Positions 45,497 through 58,396 are shown, numbered from the stretch's first letter. The stretch is DNA of 64,000 bases from Tupaia tana (GCA_026018925.1 JAKSZU010000031.1:9571448-9635447); one strand, 5' to 3'. Notes: generated by a model from the letters alone, not told the origin. Translations and numbers: made by a program.

Positions 45497-45605
45497 CCAC
45501 ACCGACTGTGGTTCAAGTCCTGAACCTGGCAGCTTGCTTTCTCACTTTCCCTTTCTCTCTCTCTCACTATGTTCCTCTCTGGTCAAATTAAAATAAATAA
45601 ATAAA
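45497..45605 (+). mobile_element. tRNA-derived SINE, S form, 5'-truncated
   Basis: Partner of 10514-10624. Confidence 0.8.
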
Positions 45606-45689
45606 GTTAAAATAATTCTCAAAGACAGTTAAAAAAAAAGAAACAGGTAAAAAAAAAATGCACAGATTAAAAAAAAATACTAAACTCTG

Positions 45690-45950
45690 GGGCCAGCAGA
45701 TGTTGTAGTGGCTAAAGCATTGCACTCTTCCATGGCTGTCCAGGGTTCAAGTCCCAAACCGGACAGCTTGAAACTCACACAGAGCACATGTGCGTGCGTG
45801 CCCAAAATCCCGAGAGGAGAATGGAGGAGAAGGGGTTGGCGTGGTCATTCCCCCTGGGGGTGATTTCTCACTTTCTCTCTCTCTGTCCCTCTCTGTGTCT
45901 CCAACAAGCACCCACACCCTATAGTAAAAATCCCTCAGATAAATAAATAA
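45690..45950 (+). mobile_element. tRNA-derived SINE, L form
   Basis: Partner of 10707-10969. Confidence 0.9.
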
Positions 45951-46062
45951 ACTCATATTTTAACTTCATCTTTCCCTAAACTTTTTAAAGTCCCCTCGTA
46001 TTTATAAGTAAAGAGGTATTATGTCTACAACCTGGCTTATTGGTTCAAAAAAGACGAGTGAA

Positions 46063-46315
46063 GGACCAGCAGATGGCCTAATGATTATGTTGCTGGGCTC
46101 CCATGTAGTCGACTGCGGTTTGAGTCCCAGACCAGGTGATTTAAAACTCACACCAGGTGCATGTGTGTGCCCAAGATCCGGAGGGGAGAATGGAAGAAGA
46201 GAGATTGTGGTGTAGCCATCCCCCCTGGAGGGGGTGATTTCTCACTTTCTGTCTCCCTGTTTCATGCACCCCATAGCAAAAATCTCTCTTAAAAAAAAAA
46301 AAAAAAAAAAAAAAA
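46063..46315 (+). mobile_element. tRNA-derived SINE, L form, nest host
   Basis: Partner of 11081-11331. Confidence 0.85.
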
Positions 46316-46318
46316 GTT

Positions 46319-46579
46319 GGGAACCAGCAGTTAACGTAATGGCTATGTCGCTGAACTCCCACATAGTCGACCGTGGTTCACGTCCCGGACCCGTTGGCTT
46401 AAACTCACGCCGGGCGTGTGCGCGTGCGTGCCCAAGATCCCAAGAGGAGAATGGAGGAGAAGGGATTGCGGCGTGGCCATCCCCCCTGGAGGGTGATTTC
46501 TTGCTTTCTGTCTCTTTGTCTCTCTCTGTCTGGCTAGCGCACGCGCCCTATAGCGAAAATCTCTCCAAAAAAAAAAAAA
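46319..46579 (+). mobile_element. Young tRNA-derived SINE, L form, nested
   Basis: Partner of 11335-11606. The empty site of the A-only SINE lies downstream near 46847-46862. Confidence 0.9.
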
Positions 46580-47072
46580 GTTGAGTGATACACACACAAA
46601 CACATGCAAAGAGAGAACAAAGAAACTTGTCAAAATATTAATTATTGATCAATCCGATCAAAGTGTTAATAGTTCCTTTGACTGTTCTCACCATTATGTT
46701 AAAGTAAAAATCGAACAGACAAAATCCTTCAGAAGAGGGTTAAGGATGAAGCGAGCATGGTACAATTTCTTGGAGAAGTGTCTTCCCTGGCGTGCTTGCT
46801 CCTGGGTGCTTTTTAGCGATGGCAAAACTGCTGCACATGGAGTACGAACAGCTTCTTACTCTGCACAGTCTTCCCAAGCCTCCGCAGACAGGGCAGGAAC
46901 GGAGCCAGGTGGGAAAGGGCTAAGCGTATCGGCATTTCAACACAGTCGTTTCAGTGAGATCTCTAAGTGTACAAAAGTGTTTTTCTTTACTGATTAGTTT
47001 GCAATATGTCATGCTCAAGTTTGATAATCTTGTTAACATTCTTTTCCCTCCCAGAAACTGGTGTGGTTTCTT

Positions 47073-47354
47073 TTTCTTTTTCTTTTTCTCCTTTTAAAGA
47101 GAGAGATTTTTTGCTATAGGGCATGTGCGCTCGCCAGAGAGACAGAGGAAGACAGAGAGACAGAAAACAAAACAAAAAAAGTACCACCCAGGGGGGATGG
47201 CCATGCCGCAATCCCTTCTCCTTTCTCCTCTCGGGATTCTGGGCACTCACACACACGTGCCTGGTGTGAGTTTTAAACTGCAGGGTCTGGGACTCAAACC
47301 ACGGTCGACTACGTGGGAGTCCAGCAACGTAACCATTACGCCATCGGCTGGTCT
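47073..47354 (-). mobile_element. tRNA-derived SINE, L form
   Basis: Partner of 12385-12662. Confidence 0.93.
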
Positions 47355-48486
47355 GGAAAGTGGTGTGGTTTCTCCTGTGCAGAGGAATGGACTTCAAGTT
47401 ACTAGACATGAGTTTAGCTCCAGTTTTCCAGCCATTACATGACGTCGAATCACTTTTTAAATTAAGAGCAGAAAAAAAACACAAAAAAAGGCAGCATGGG
47501 TCTGGTTACAAAAATCAAAATGCATTCATGTGAGCATCCTCTGACCAGGATCAAACCCCATACAGTCAGGCAGTTCTGTTGTTCAGAAGGCAAGTGTCAT
47601 TGATATGATTTACCAACTAGAATCCGCTCCCGTCCTTCACATCATCTCCATGCATAGCTCCTAGCCCCTCCTAAGAGAGCTAATTTATTATGCACATGGG
47701 ATACGATTGCATTTTCAATGTTTGGATGATTTTGAAAATCATTAAAAGGCCATTGTCATCTTGAGCACTCTTTCTGTAGCGCAGGCCATCAAGCGATTGA
47801 TAGGATTTGTAAGAAGTGATCATTTAGGTCTTTTTGGTGGGAGAAAACCCCTCATCAACTCAACATGCAGTCCACTGCATTCATTAGCCATGACTAGTTA
47901 TTAATCTTCTAACCTTTTCTAATTAACTGGGTAAACCGTACCATGAAGACAGATGGAACGTATCCGAGGGTGAAATCCATTCAAGTGCTCCTTGCAAACT
48001 CGGCTTTAAAGCAGAGTCTGGGAAGACTTTTCCAAGGAGGGAAGCAGGGCTGGGCTGATTTACAAGTCAAATGCAAAGATGCAAACCCACTCCTTTGTCA
48101 TGTGTTTCTCGGTGCCTTTTCTTTGCACGAAGCTCTTGAAATTGCTAGGGATAAGTACTGTAAACGTTGTCATTGTTATTTATTTTATGGAGCACCCTTT
48201 AGAAGTATCCTGGGGGGTTCCAAATAAATAGCAAGACCCAGGGACATCAGGAACTACAATAAACAAATTTGTAGCAGCAAAACATTTACCCACAGGGGGA
48301 GGAAACCTAGTAAACAAAGAGTTGAAAAGAGGTTGGAGAGGAGGCTAGTAAAAATAAACTGGATTAAATAGGAAGAGGATCCTGGTGAATGTGTATAGCA
48401 TTGGAACTGCAGCTAGAAAGGGCTTTGGTTTCTTCTAAAATCAACGTTTGAGAAGCAAAATGTATTAAGTCAAAGTGCAATGTGGG

Positions 48487-48725
48487 TTGGTCTACCTCTG
48501 CTGACATTGCCACTTCTGACTTTGGGTGCTGGGAGATTCAGTGCTGCAGCCGGCTGCCCTGTGGGTTAGTGGGACAGTTACAGCATCTCAGGTCTCTGTC
48601 TAGCACGTGCCAGTAGGGGCCCTGTCCTGTAGCTATCTCACCAGAAATGTCTCCAGACATTGTCAGAAGTCCCCTGTCTGGAAGCGGTGGAGTCAGAATG
48701 CCCAATGGTTGTGAACCACCAACAC
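48487..48725 (-). mobile_element. MER5A-like hAT DNA transposon
   Basis: Partner of 13797-14035. Confidence 0.85.
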
Positions 48726-48740
48726 CCTATAAAATAAGGA

Positions 48741-48980
48741 GTGACCAGCAGATGGTATAATGGTTACATAGCTGGACCCCCACGTGGTTGACTATGGTTC
48801 AAGTCCCAGACCTGGAGGCTTCTAAAATCAAGCTGGGTGGGTGTACGTGCGTGCCCAACATCCCAAGAGGAGAATGAAGAAGAAGGAATGGCTGCATGGC
48901 CATCTCCTCTGGGGAATGAGTTCTCTCTCTCTCTCTCTCTCCCTCTTCCTGGCAAGCACATGTACCCTATAGCAAATAAT
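48741..48980 (+). mobile_element. tRNA-derived SINE, L form
   Basis: Partner of 14051-14290. Confidence 0.9.
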
Positions 48981-49310
48981 CTGAAAGAAAAGAGCAGCAT
49001 TCTAAAGCACACCTTCTATGAACGATTCAGGCATTCATCACCTCTGGAGTGTGTCGGCTGAAATGGCATCAGAGAAAAAGAATGTGTCCATGAGACACGT
49101 AGGGTAGGTTCAAATTAGGATCCCCTGCAGGAGGATTTTGTTGTGGTAGGGGGGTTTCACAAATGAGCTAATTCTACCTGTGCCGAGGATGACCACACAT
49201 CATACCAGGACTCAGAACTAACAGCCATGCAGTTATCACCATTCCCAGGAGCCTGACTCCATGAAGGAGAGAGGTGAGTCTAGGACAGCCTCCTTGAAAA
49301 GATACCAGGC

Positions 49311-49570
49311 GGGGCCAGCAGGTGGCACGGTGGCTAAGGTGCTAGACTGCCACGTAGCTGACTGAGGTTCGAGTCCAGGACCTGGCAGCCTGAAACTCTC
49401 ACCAGGTAAGTGCACGCAGTCCCAAAATCCCGACAAAAGAATGGAGAAGAGATTGCAACATGGCCATCCTGGGTGGGGGGAGGAAGGATAACTTCTCACT
49501 TTCACTCTGTCTTTATCTCTCTGGTGAGCGCACACATGCTCTATAGCAAAAATCTCTCTTAGAAATAAAA
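49311..49570 (+). mobile_element. tRNA-derived SINE, L form, nest host
   Basis: Partner of 14616-14870. It keeps the 3' 'tgctctatagcaaaaatctc' that is partly lost in copy A. Confidence 0.85.
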
Positions 49571-49574
49571 ATGA

Positions 49575-49762
49575 AAGGGGTTGGCAGATGGCATGGTGAT
49601 TAAGGGTGCTGAATTCCCTCATAGCTGACCATGGTTCAAGACCTGGACCTGGTGGCTTGCTTTCTCACTTTCTCTCTCTCTGTCCCTCTCTGGTCAATTT
49701 AAAATAAATAAAATTAAATAAAAATAATTCTATAAATAAATAAATAATAAAAATTTTAAAAA
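49575..49762 (+). mobile_element. tRNA-derived SINE, S form, nested
   Basis: Partner of 14873-15059. The right flank gataccaggca matches the left flank exactly. Confidence 0.87.
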
Positions 49763-49859
49763 TGATACCAGGCATCTCTGTTGAGATCAAACCCCCAAAA
49801 TCCTGACAAAGTCATCTTTAACTCTTACAAAAGAAATAAAATCTAAAAAAAAAAAAAAT

Positions 49860-50731
49860 TAAAGTTAGATAATACAAATTTTAGTGCTTATTCACACATC
49901 AGCATGGACAGAATTTCTTTGTGGGCTCAGAAAATAGAAATTCTGTTAGATCAAAACTTGCTTGCCTCGGCTGGGCTTTAAAGAGAGTTAAAGATTAGAC
50001 TGTCTGGACTCGGGGGTTTGATATATACCCTGTGATGAAGAAGGTTGAGCTGCAGTCATTGTGTCTGCGGTTTCTATTCTATCAAAGTCCTCGTTTCAAA
50101 TCAAGAATCAACTCAAATACATCTTTGTGTATATTGCTGGTTCACATGGGGTTGAGGTTGAAGGGGGAGAAATCCTGAGAACTTTACATTAAATTTGGAA
50201 CACAGTTGGAGTTTCCTCATTTCATATAAATCTAAAGAATCTGTGATGTGTTCCATAGTCTAGCAAAAAAAAAAAAAATCTGCGTATGCATCATGTTAAA
50301 AAAAAAATCCTCAGCGTGTAATCCACATACTCTGGAAAATCCTTGAAGGTTATACATTTGATGGTGGGTTTTGATCCAACTCAAGAAATGTCATAATTAT
50401 TGATGATGATCTAACGGAGTCATTTTTCACCATGGACACCAAAGAAAGATAAGATGCATGCTGTCTGGTTTGCTAACGTCTACCGTGTTTCTGTGGAAAC
50501 TGTTCACTACTTTCTCTGCTAAAGGTTTTCCAGGCAAAGGTTAGCTGAACCAATGCAAAGAAGCAGTACAATTTAGACTGCTTACTTCCAAATGTTTTGA
50601 AAACCCATAGGATGATTTTATGACATACAGATTTTTTGGAAAAAAAATAATGTGACATCTTTATTTTTAGAATGAACATAACAAGAAGTGCATCTTTTGT
50701 GGGATGTGAGCTTATGGTCTTGCGCTTAGCA
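49860..50731. other. SINE-free block nearly identical to copy A
   Basis: Partner of 15161-16030 with about three substitutions. Confidence 0.6.
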
Positions 50732-50734
50732 GGT

Positions 50735-51006
50735 TAAAAAAAAATTTAGGTGTTTGCCATAGGGCATGTGCTCTTTCCTGAGAGAGACAGAGACAGAGAG
50801 AGGGAAAGTAAGAAAGCACCTCCTTCCCCTCAAAGGGATGGTTGTGCTACATGCTAGATGTAATCCTTTCTCCTCCATTCTCCTCTTAGGATTTTGGTCA
50901 TACATGCACATGCACCCAGAGTGATTTTCAAGGTACCAGGTCTGGGACTCAAACTATGGTCATCCATGTAGGAATCTAATGCCTTAACCACCATATCACC
51001 TTTTGC
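50735..51006 (-). mobile_element. tRNA-derived SINE, L form
   Basis: Partner of 16033-16302. Confidence 0.85.
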
Positions 51007-51028
51007 AACAACCCCCCACACGCTTAGC

Positions 51029-51587
51029 ATATTTTTTTTTAATTTTTTACCTTTGCAATAGGGCACATGTACTTGCTAGAGGGAGACAAAGAGAGAGAGA
51101 GAAAGAACTACAGAGAAAGAAAGTAAGAAATCGCTTCCCAGAGGGGACAGCCATGCCACCATTTCCTTCTCCTCCATTCTCCTCTGGGCATTTTGGGCAC
51201 ATACACGTACACACCCAGCATGGTTCTCAAGTCACTGGGTCTAAGACTTGAACCACCTAATTTTTTTTTTTTTTTTTTGGAGAGGTTTTTGCTATAGGGC
51301 GCGTATGCTCGCCGGACAGACTAAGAGAGACAGAGAAACAGAAAGCGAGAAATCACTCCCCAGGGGGGATGGCCACGCTGCAATCCCTTCTCCTCCATTC
51401 TCCTCTCGGGATCTTGGGCACGCACACACACGTGCCCGGTGTGAGTTTTAAGCCACCGGGTCCAGGACGTGAACTGCGGTCAACTACGTGGGAGTCCAGC
51501 GACATAGCCATTATGCTAACTGCTGGTCCCAAACCACCCAGTTTGATGTGTGAGATCCAACGGCTTTCATCACTGTGCCACTGGCTG
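51029..51587 (-). mobile_element. tRNA-derived SINE, L form, split
   Basis: Partner of 16329-16903. Confidence 0.85.
51260..51530 (-). mobile_element. Young tRNA-derived SINE, L form, nested
   Basis: Partner of 16561-16842. Its 5' edge reads 'gctggtcccaaaccaccc' without the hairpin insertion. Confidence 0.93.
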
Positions 51588-51880
51588 GCTCAGTTTTGCT
51601 CTTAGGAAGTAAAAAAGAAAAAGCATTTGAACCATTTTGTTCAGGTGCCATAGCAAGAGGGCATACACAAATAGGCGTGAACAATTTCATGGGTCAGGCT
51701 ATCGCAACCATTTTCAGAACCACTCTGCTTTGGCTCTCCGGGCGTGTCCAAATGAATTGGTCCACCACGCTGAAGGCTCTGGAGACACCAACATTGTTGG
51801 ATTGTGTTGAGTAAGGACACTCCAAGCAAAAAAAAAAAGAATTTGAGAAGCAAGGAAGCACACCTTTCTAAGAGGCTAAG

Positions 51881-52394
51881 GTCATGGTATGAGTTTCTTT
51901 TTGCTGCTATAACAAATGATCCAAAACGTCATGGCTTAAAACAAGATGCACTTTTTATTTACTGCATTCTGGGTGTTATCAATGTGAACTGAGCCCTACA
52001 GGGCTCAAATCCAAGCATCAACAAGGCTGCTTTCCTTTGCGAGGGTCTAGGGGGAGTCCTTTTCCAAATCTTCTCCAGCCTGTAGAGATTATTGATGTAC
52101 TTTGGCTTCATGGTCACATCCTTCTCAGCTCTGTTTATCTTCACCTCTCTTCCTCTGACTCTGAGCTGAGCTGCCCGCCTTCTGTCACTTATCAGGATCC
52201 TTATGATAGATTAAAGTCCACCTGGTATAATTCAGAGCATTCTTTCCATCTCAGGGAAGAATCTTAACCACGAGCATGTCATCACGATTCCCTTTGTCGT
52301 GAAAGCGAATGTGTCCACTGTTTCCAGGTAGGAGGACCTGGACTCCTTCGGGGTGAGCAAAGCGGTCGTTATCCTGCCTACTGCATTCATGCTG
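51881..52394 (-). mobile_element. ERVL-MaLR LTR fossil (MLT1-like)
   Basis: Partner of 17205-17720. Ancient and broken. Confidence 0.65.
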
Positions 52395-52659
52395 ATGACA
52401 TTTGGAGGGGTTGCTTTCTGCATTGAGACAGTACAGTGAATGTTCACAACCTCTTAAACCATGGCTTGGCCTTCTGCTTCCACATCTTCGCTTTGTGCCT
52501 CTGCACTGTTTTCCTTCCACAGAAAAATGCATTCTGCTTTTCCTAAGGACACTTGGCTTCTGGACTCTCATACTGGTCAAATTCAAAGTTTCTGTCTTCT
52601 ACTAACCTATTCTGGTCACATACCTGTAAGTTATATTTTCTCTCCAAGAATTCTTTTCT

Positions 52660-52950
52660 TTTCTCTTCCTTTCTTCTCTTCTTTCTTCTATTTTCTTTTC
52701 TTTTTCCTTTTCTTGCTGTAGGGTGCATGTGCTCACTGGAGATGAGACAGAGACAGAGAAGAAAAGTGATAAATCACCCCCCGGGGGATGGGATACCACA
52801 AAGCCTTCTCCTCCAGCCTCCTCTTGGGATTTTGGGCATGCACACATGCAAGTCTAGTGTGATTTTCAAGCCACCAGGTTCAGGATTCGAATTGCAGAGT
52901 GGGCCATGTGGGATCCAGCCACCTTAACCTCCACACTACCTACTAGCCTC
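52660..52950 (-). mobile_element. tRNA-derived SINE, L form, pyrimidine tail
   Basis: Partner of 17983-18276. Confidence 0.85.
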
Positions 52951-53090
52951 AAAGAGTTGTTTTCCAATATGTCATGTCCATCTTCAGTGGCTGCCATTTA
53001 ATTGCAAGGCAGGTTTCCATGATTAAACTTGGGGACACCATCTTTATTTGGGTCACGACCTCTAAGCATAAGCTTCTTACTCATGACGGT

Positions 53091-53218
53091 TATTCATTCA
53101 TTCCCTCGAGACATATTTATTAAGCACATAGGATGTAAGGTGTTGTCCTAGGCAGTGGGTGCATCAATGAATGACAACAAGTATCCATTTCCTTACATTC
53201 TAATAGGAATTCATTGCT
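53091..53218 (+). mobile_element. L2 LINE 3' fragment
   Basis: Partner of 18418-18545. Confidence 0.75.
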
Positions 53219-53399
53219 GGCATAAAGTCTTCATGGCTTCATTTTGAACACACTCTCCAGAACAGTTGCTTACGTAAAAGAAATCAGCCGTATGGATATC
53301 CTAATCGGAAAAAAGTGTTTGTCCCACCAGGCAAAGATGAAGTAGGTGATGTAAATTACTAAGTGCATAGCTCACAACAAGTTCTCAAAGAACGTTAGC

Positions 53400-54075
53400 A
53401 GCATTATTATTTTATTATAATCATAAGACCTGTGTAACTACTGGGCAAATGTCCAAAGACAAATTAGTATGCGACAAAGATATCTGCATCTCTCTATATA
53501 TTGCAGCTCTGCTCATAATTGCCAAGACAGGGAAGCAACCTAAGTGCCCAGCAACTGACACATGCATAAAACCAATAACATATAAGCATACACATACATA
53601 CACGCACACACACATATACACACACAGTGGAATACTACTCAGCCATTAAAAAGATGAAATCCTGTTCAATGGCTGAACCTAGAGGGCATTATGGTACGTG
53701 AAATAAACCAGGCACAGAAAAAAGAAATACTGTATGTTTTCCCCGAAAGTAGAAATTGGAGAGAAATTGGGGGGGGGGGGGGGCTTGTAGAGATAAAGAT
53801 GAAAAATGACAGCTCTCATTCTAGGAATGCCAACTGGGAAGGATGGGTTTGGGGTGGGAGGATAGAGAAACGCTAGTGACATGAAGTCAAGTTGCAGATA
53901 GCCAGGAAGAACCATTTCGAGTGTTATAAAACACTGCGGAGAGAGTAGAACAGAACATATACAAGCCAACGACCTGCTGTGTATCTCTAAGTAGCTGAAA
54001 GAGAGGCTTTTGAATGTCCCCACTGCAAGTAATGACCCAAGGTTAAGATGAGGGGTATGTTACTCATCCTGACGG
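53400..54075 (+). mobile_element. L1 LINE 3' end, kept only in copy B
   Basis: 'tgctcataattgccaagaca', 'gtggaatactactcagccat', 'taaaaagatgaaatcctg', 'cctagagggcattatgg' and 'aaatactgtatgttttcc' follow the end of L1 ORF2 and the 3' UTR, with a G run near 53770. In copy A it was removed by the 770-b deletion. Confidence 0.88.
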
Positions 54076-54093
54076 AATCTATGCATTGTATTC

Positions 54094-54357
54094 TTTTTTT
54101 TTTTTTTTAGAAGTTTTTGCTATTGAATGCGTGTGCTTGCCAGAAAGATATAGAGAGACAGAGAGACACAAAGCGAGAAATCACCCCCCAGGGGGGCTGA
54201 CGATGCCACAATCCCTTCTCCTCCATTCTCCTCTTGGGATCTTGGACACCCATGCACACACGCCCGGCGTGAGTTTAAGCCACTGGATCCGGGAGTCTAA
54301 CTGTGGTCGACTACATGGGAGTCCAGAGACATAGCCATTACGCCAACTGCTGGTCTC
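54094..54357 (-). mobile_element. tRNA-derived SINE, L form, complete
   Basis: Target duplication gcattgtattctt near 54082-54094 and 54358-54370. Complete partner of the truncated 18694-18913. Confidence 0.95.
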
Positions 54358-54585
54358 GCATTGTATTCTTATACCATAAAGTCATATAATAGCTCTATAT
54401 ACACAATTACATGCTAATAGAAATTTTTTTAAGTTTATGAAATCAAAGTACATATTTTTACTTTTTTAAATTTAATTTTCTTTTATAGATTCAATCACAT
54501 TATGATTTGGCTTACAAAATGGGTATTTTAACAGGTGAACATTAGAGAAGCAACCTCCCCTCCCCCCCAAAAAAGAGCTTTGTTA

Positions 54586-54828
54586 GAGGAGGAATTTTGT
54601 TTTTTCTTTCCTTTATTCCTGCTAGAGCATATCTGTGTGTACACAAGAATAAGAGAGATGGGGGAGTCAGGGGGAGAGGAACAGCCTTCAAAGGGTCGAG
54701 TCATGCTGTTACCTTCTCCCTTCAGTCCTCTGGCCGGTTGGATCCTGGACACTTGTACGTGTGCCCAGAGGGTTTCAGGTAGAGCATGCCAGGGACCTGA
54801 ATGGCAACGGACATGTACAGTCAGACTT
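54586..54828 (-). mobile_element. Possible very old SINE, L form
   Basis: Partner of 19140-19386. Confidence 0.4.
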
Positions 54829-54837
54829 TTTTTGATC

Positions 54838-55087
54838 ATCTTTTCTCTTAGCGAGCGGGTACACTTGCTGAGAGAGACAGAGGGAGAGACAGGAGAAAGC
54901 TCCCTCCCCATCCCATGGGAATGGACACACTGCCATCCCTTAATCCCTTCTTCTTCATTTCTCCTTTCAGGATCTTGGGCATGCACGCACATACACCCAC
55001 AGTGTTTCTCAGGGTCCAGGACTTGAACCGCCGGATCAGCCACGTGGGATCTGCTGCCTTAACTGTGAGGCCACAGAGCCAGCCCAG
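54838..55087 (-). mobile_element. Old tRNA-derived SINE, L form
   Basis: Partner of 19395-19647. Confidence 0.8.
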
Positions 55088-55287
55088 TGAGTCTTCTCTG
55101 GAGCACTGTGTTACCCCTGAGCTGGCCAAGACAAAGGAGTCTAAGCACCATGCTAATTTTTCCATGACCAAGTGTGCTAGCCACATGGCATGCCGTGTGA
55201 AAAGTCCTCCTTGTTTTTGTAGTACTCTGGAATCATAGCAAAGTAATATTAATATACCACCTTAATAGAAATTGGGGGTGAAATGCA

Positions 55288-55293
55288 TGTGTG

Positions 55294-55345
<52 letters not shown>
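55288..55345 (+). repeat. (TG)n microsatellite
   Basis: Partner of 19843-19895, slightly longer. Confidence 0.97.
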
Positions 55346-55347
<2 letters not shown>

Positions 55348-55780
55348 GCACATATTTTCCCATCTCTGTACTTGGATTGATTTTATTTGTCAAACTTGTA
55401 CTTAATGGGAGATTCACTGAGCATGGTACTTATTTTTGAATTGTCTGCTCGAGATCTCCCAGAAAACGTGAGGAAAACACTCTTCTGTTGCCTCCCAGTA
55501 TGTTTATCGTACGTGGAACAGGGGCCAATTGGTGCCAGCCTCTTACAAGAGAGCCTTGCAAAAGAACAGTCACCTGTTTGGAACTGAGAAAATGAATTTT
55601 ACACCCACTGGAACCCAGGCTTCTCATAGGTATCTGCCATGATATCGACTCCATGCATGCACAAGATAATAGAAGGATTTGATGCAAAGGACATACACGT
55701 GGGCGGTATGAGAAAAGGAATTTCTCCATCTAGTCCTCCAACCTAATCCCTCGGCGTCTTTGCTTACTGCTTCCTAAGTT

Positions 55781-55972
55781 CTTTTTTTTTTTAAAGCTTA
55801 TTTATTTATTTAAAAAATTATTTTATTTAACTGTATTTAAATTGGACCAGAGAGGAAAAGAGTAACACAGAGAGTGGGAAAGTGAAAAAGCAAGCCACCC
55901 ATTGTGGGACTTGAACTGTGGTCAGCCATGTGGGAGTTCAACGCCCTTAACCACCACGCCACCTACTGGCCC
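55781..55972 (-). mobile_element. tRNA-derived SINE, S form, kept only in copy B
   Basis: Minus-strand head 'ggggccagtaggtggcgtgg', B-box-like stretch and A/T tail. It lies in the 1049 b absent from copy A. Confidence 0.88.
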
Positions 55973-56266
55973 CAAAGTTTATTTATTTTTCATCCATGAA
56001 GAGAGATGTGTATCGGCATGGGTATATTTATAGCAATATATGTATTTAGAGAGATGTGTAACAGGGTCCCCATGCTACTGTTTATCCCCGTTCTCAGCTG
56101 GCCCCGTGACAGGAACTGTTTACAATGTGTAAGTCTCAGGATGCAAACCCAGGAACTTTTCCACTTGCATCCCCTTGAGCTGCAAGTGTGTCAGCATCTG
56201 GGCCCATCCCCTGATTTCTTCATAGCAAAAGATACAATCATCATGCCTGAGAAGTAGTTTCTCTCT

Positions 56267-56514
56267 GGGACCAGCAGTTGGCGTAATGACTATGTCACTG
56301 GACTCTCCTGTATTCAGTCATAGTTTGAGTCCCAGACCCAGTGGCTTAAAGCTCACGCCAGGCACGTGTGTGTGCGTGACCAAAATTCTGAGAGGACAAT
56401 GGAGGAGAAGGGATTGCGGCATGGCCATCCCCCTGGGGAGATGTGATTTCTCACTTACTGTCTCTCTGTCTCTCCAGCAAGAGCATGCACCCTGTAGCAA
56501 AAAATCTCTCTCTA
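56267..56514 (+). mobile_element. tRNA-derived SINE, L form, nest host
   Basis: Runs from 'gggaccagcagttggcgtaa' to 'ccctgtagcaaaaaatctc'. Its tail receives the next SINE. Body absent from copy A. Confidence 0.9.
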
Positions 56515-56775
56515 GGGGACCAGCAGTTAGCGTAATGGCTATGTCGCTGGACTCCCACGTAGTTGACTGTGGTTTGCGTCCCGGACCCGGTGGCTTAAAC
56601 TCACGCCGGGCACGTGTGCGTGCGTGCCCAAGATACCGAGAGGAGAATAGAGGAGAAGGGATTGCGTCATGGCCATCCCCCCTGGGGGGTGATTTCTCGC
56701 TTTCTGTCTCTCTGTCTCTCTCTGTCTGTCTGGCAAGCGCATGCGCCCTATAGCAAAAACCTCTCCAAAAAAAAA
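56515..56775 (+). mobile_element. Young tRNA-derived SINE, L form, nested
   Basis: Target duplication aatctctctcta at 56503-56514 and 56776-56787, inside the tail of the previous SINE. Absent from copy A through the deletion. Confidence 0.93.
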
Positions 56776-56809
56776 AATCTCTCTCTAAAAAAAAATACCA
56801 TAAACAAAG

Positions 56810-56976
56810 AAACTCACGCCAGGCTTGTGTGTGTATGTGGCCAAAATCTCAAGAGGAGATTATGGTGTGGTCATACCCCTGAGGGTGATCTCTCACTCTC
56901 CGTCTCTCTCTCTGTCTCTGTCTATCTGGTAAGCACACTCACCCTATAGCAAAAATCTCTCTCTCAAATAAAAATA
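56810..56976 (+). mobile_element. tRNA-derived SINE, L form, 5'-truncated
   Basis: Partner of 20309-20478. Confidence 0.85.
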
Positions 56977-57204
56977 ACAGTAGTCTAGACTTAGTCAACG
57001 TGGATGCTCTCACACTGACGTCTGAGAAATTTTCTCAATATACTTCCTTCTTCAATCATTTAGAAAGGCTTGTAGATTCCCAACATGGGTTCAGGGCTCA
57101 GGGTGGAGAGGAGAGGAGGGAGAGGAGAGAAGGCACAGCTGAGAATACGTTGTGGAAGTTAATCCTGCAACAGGAAAACTAAACCAGCATTTAATATTCT
57201 TATT

Positions 57205-57449
57205 TACATTCGCCACAGGGCACGTGGGCTTGCTGGAGAAAAACAGGGCGGGGCAGGTGAGAAGGCACCCCCCAAGGGAAAAAGACACACACCAATCCCT
57301 TCTCCTGAACTCTCTCTCCTTGCAGGATTTTAGGCGTGTGTACACATGCGCCCGGTGTGCTTCTCAAGCTGCTAGATCCAGGACTCAAAGCTCATACTTG
57401 ACCACTGGGGATCCAGCTGCTTCAACCATCATGCCATAGCCTGGCCTAG
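57205..57449 (-). mobile_element. tRNA-derived SINE, L form
   Basis: Partner of 20705-20949. Confidence 0.8.
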
Positions 57450-57489
57450 AAGCCAGCACTTATTAAGAATGGTCCAGGTCTTACTACTG

Positions 57490-57777
57490 ATTTATTTATT
57501 TTGGTAGAGGATTTTGGCCTTAGGGTGTGTGTGCTCACTGGAGACAGAGACAGAGACAGTGAGAGGGAAAGTGAGAAACTATCCACCCCCCCCTCCCCAG
57601 GGGTGATAGCCATGCTGCCATCCCTTCTCTTCCATTCTCCTCCCGGGATTTTGTGCACACACACATGCACACACACACATGCCCAGCTTGAGTTTCAAGC
57701 CACTGGGTCCGGGATTTAAACCACAGTCAGCCATGTGGGAGTCCAGTGACGTAACTGCTATGCCATCTGCTGGTCCT
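57490..57777 (-). mobile_element. tRNA-derived SINE, L form
   Basis: Partner of 20994-21276. Confidence 0.9.
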
Positions 57778-57829
57778 ACTTTTCTTTGTCATGCAATACC
57801 TGTTCCATCTATCCATCATGCCTTGTAGG

Positions 57830-57920
57830 CAGATAAAAATTATTCAGATTTTACAGCAGAGGAAGACGAGAGCTGAGAGAGAAAGAGCCGTTTGGAAGGG
57901 TTTGTGGCATACAGGACTCA
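57830..57920 (-). mobile_element. Possible MIR fragment
   Basis: Partner of 21325-21420. Confidence 0.4.
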
Positions 57921-58018
57921 CTAAACTCTCAGGAGGCGTAAGCACAAGACCTGTGTACGTCCCTCACCCATTGTCCAAAAGGTATGTCTGAGTTCACAGC
58001 AAACATCATTCTATGCAG

Positions 58019-58277
58019 GCGGGATCAGCAGGTGGTGTAATGGGTACATCACTAGACTCCCACATAGTCAATCATCCGGTCCGGTCTCAGACCCAGTGGC
58101 TTGAAACTCACGCTGGGCACATGTGTGTGCGCCCAAGATCCCAAGAGGAGAGTGCAGGAGAAGGGATGGTGGTATGGCCATCCCTCCTGGGAGGTGATTT
58201 CTCACTTTCTCTCTCTCTGTCTCTCTGGTGAACGCATGTGCCCTATAGCAAAAATCTCTCTAAAGAAAAAAAAAAAG
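58019..58277 (+). mobile_element. tRNA-derived SINE, L form
   Basis: Partner of 21528-21780. Keeps 'ccctatagcaaaaatctc', which is shortened in copy A. Confidence 0.9.
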
Positions 58278-58279
58278 TT

Positions 58280-58320
58280 TTTCTATGCCAAAATGCATCA
58301 TGACGTTCCCAGCATCCCAA
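58280..58320. mobile_element. Mariner-like MITE, right-end fragment
   Basis: Partner of 21786-21823. Confidence 0.55.
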
Positions 58321-58396
58321 TACGTTTACAGTGTGACACCCCCCACTCTTTCTTTATCGCAGCGTTCCCAGAACTCATGATATAAAAAATAATAGC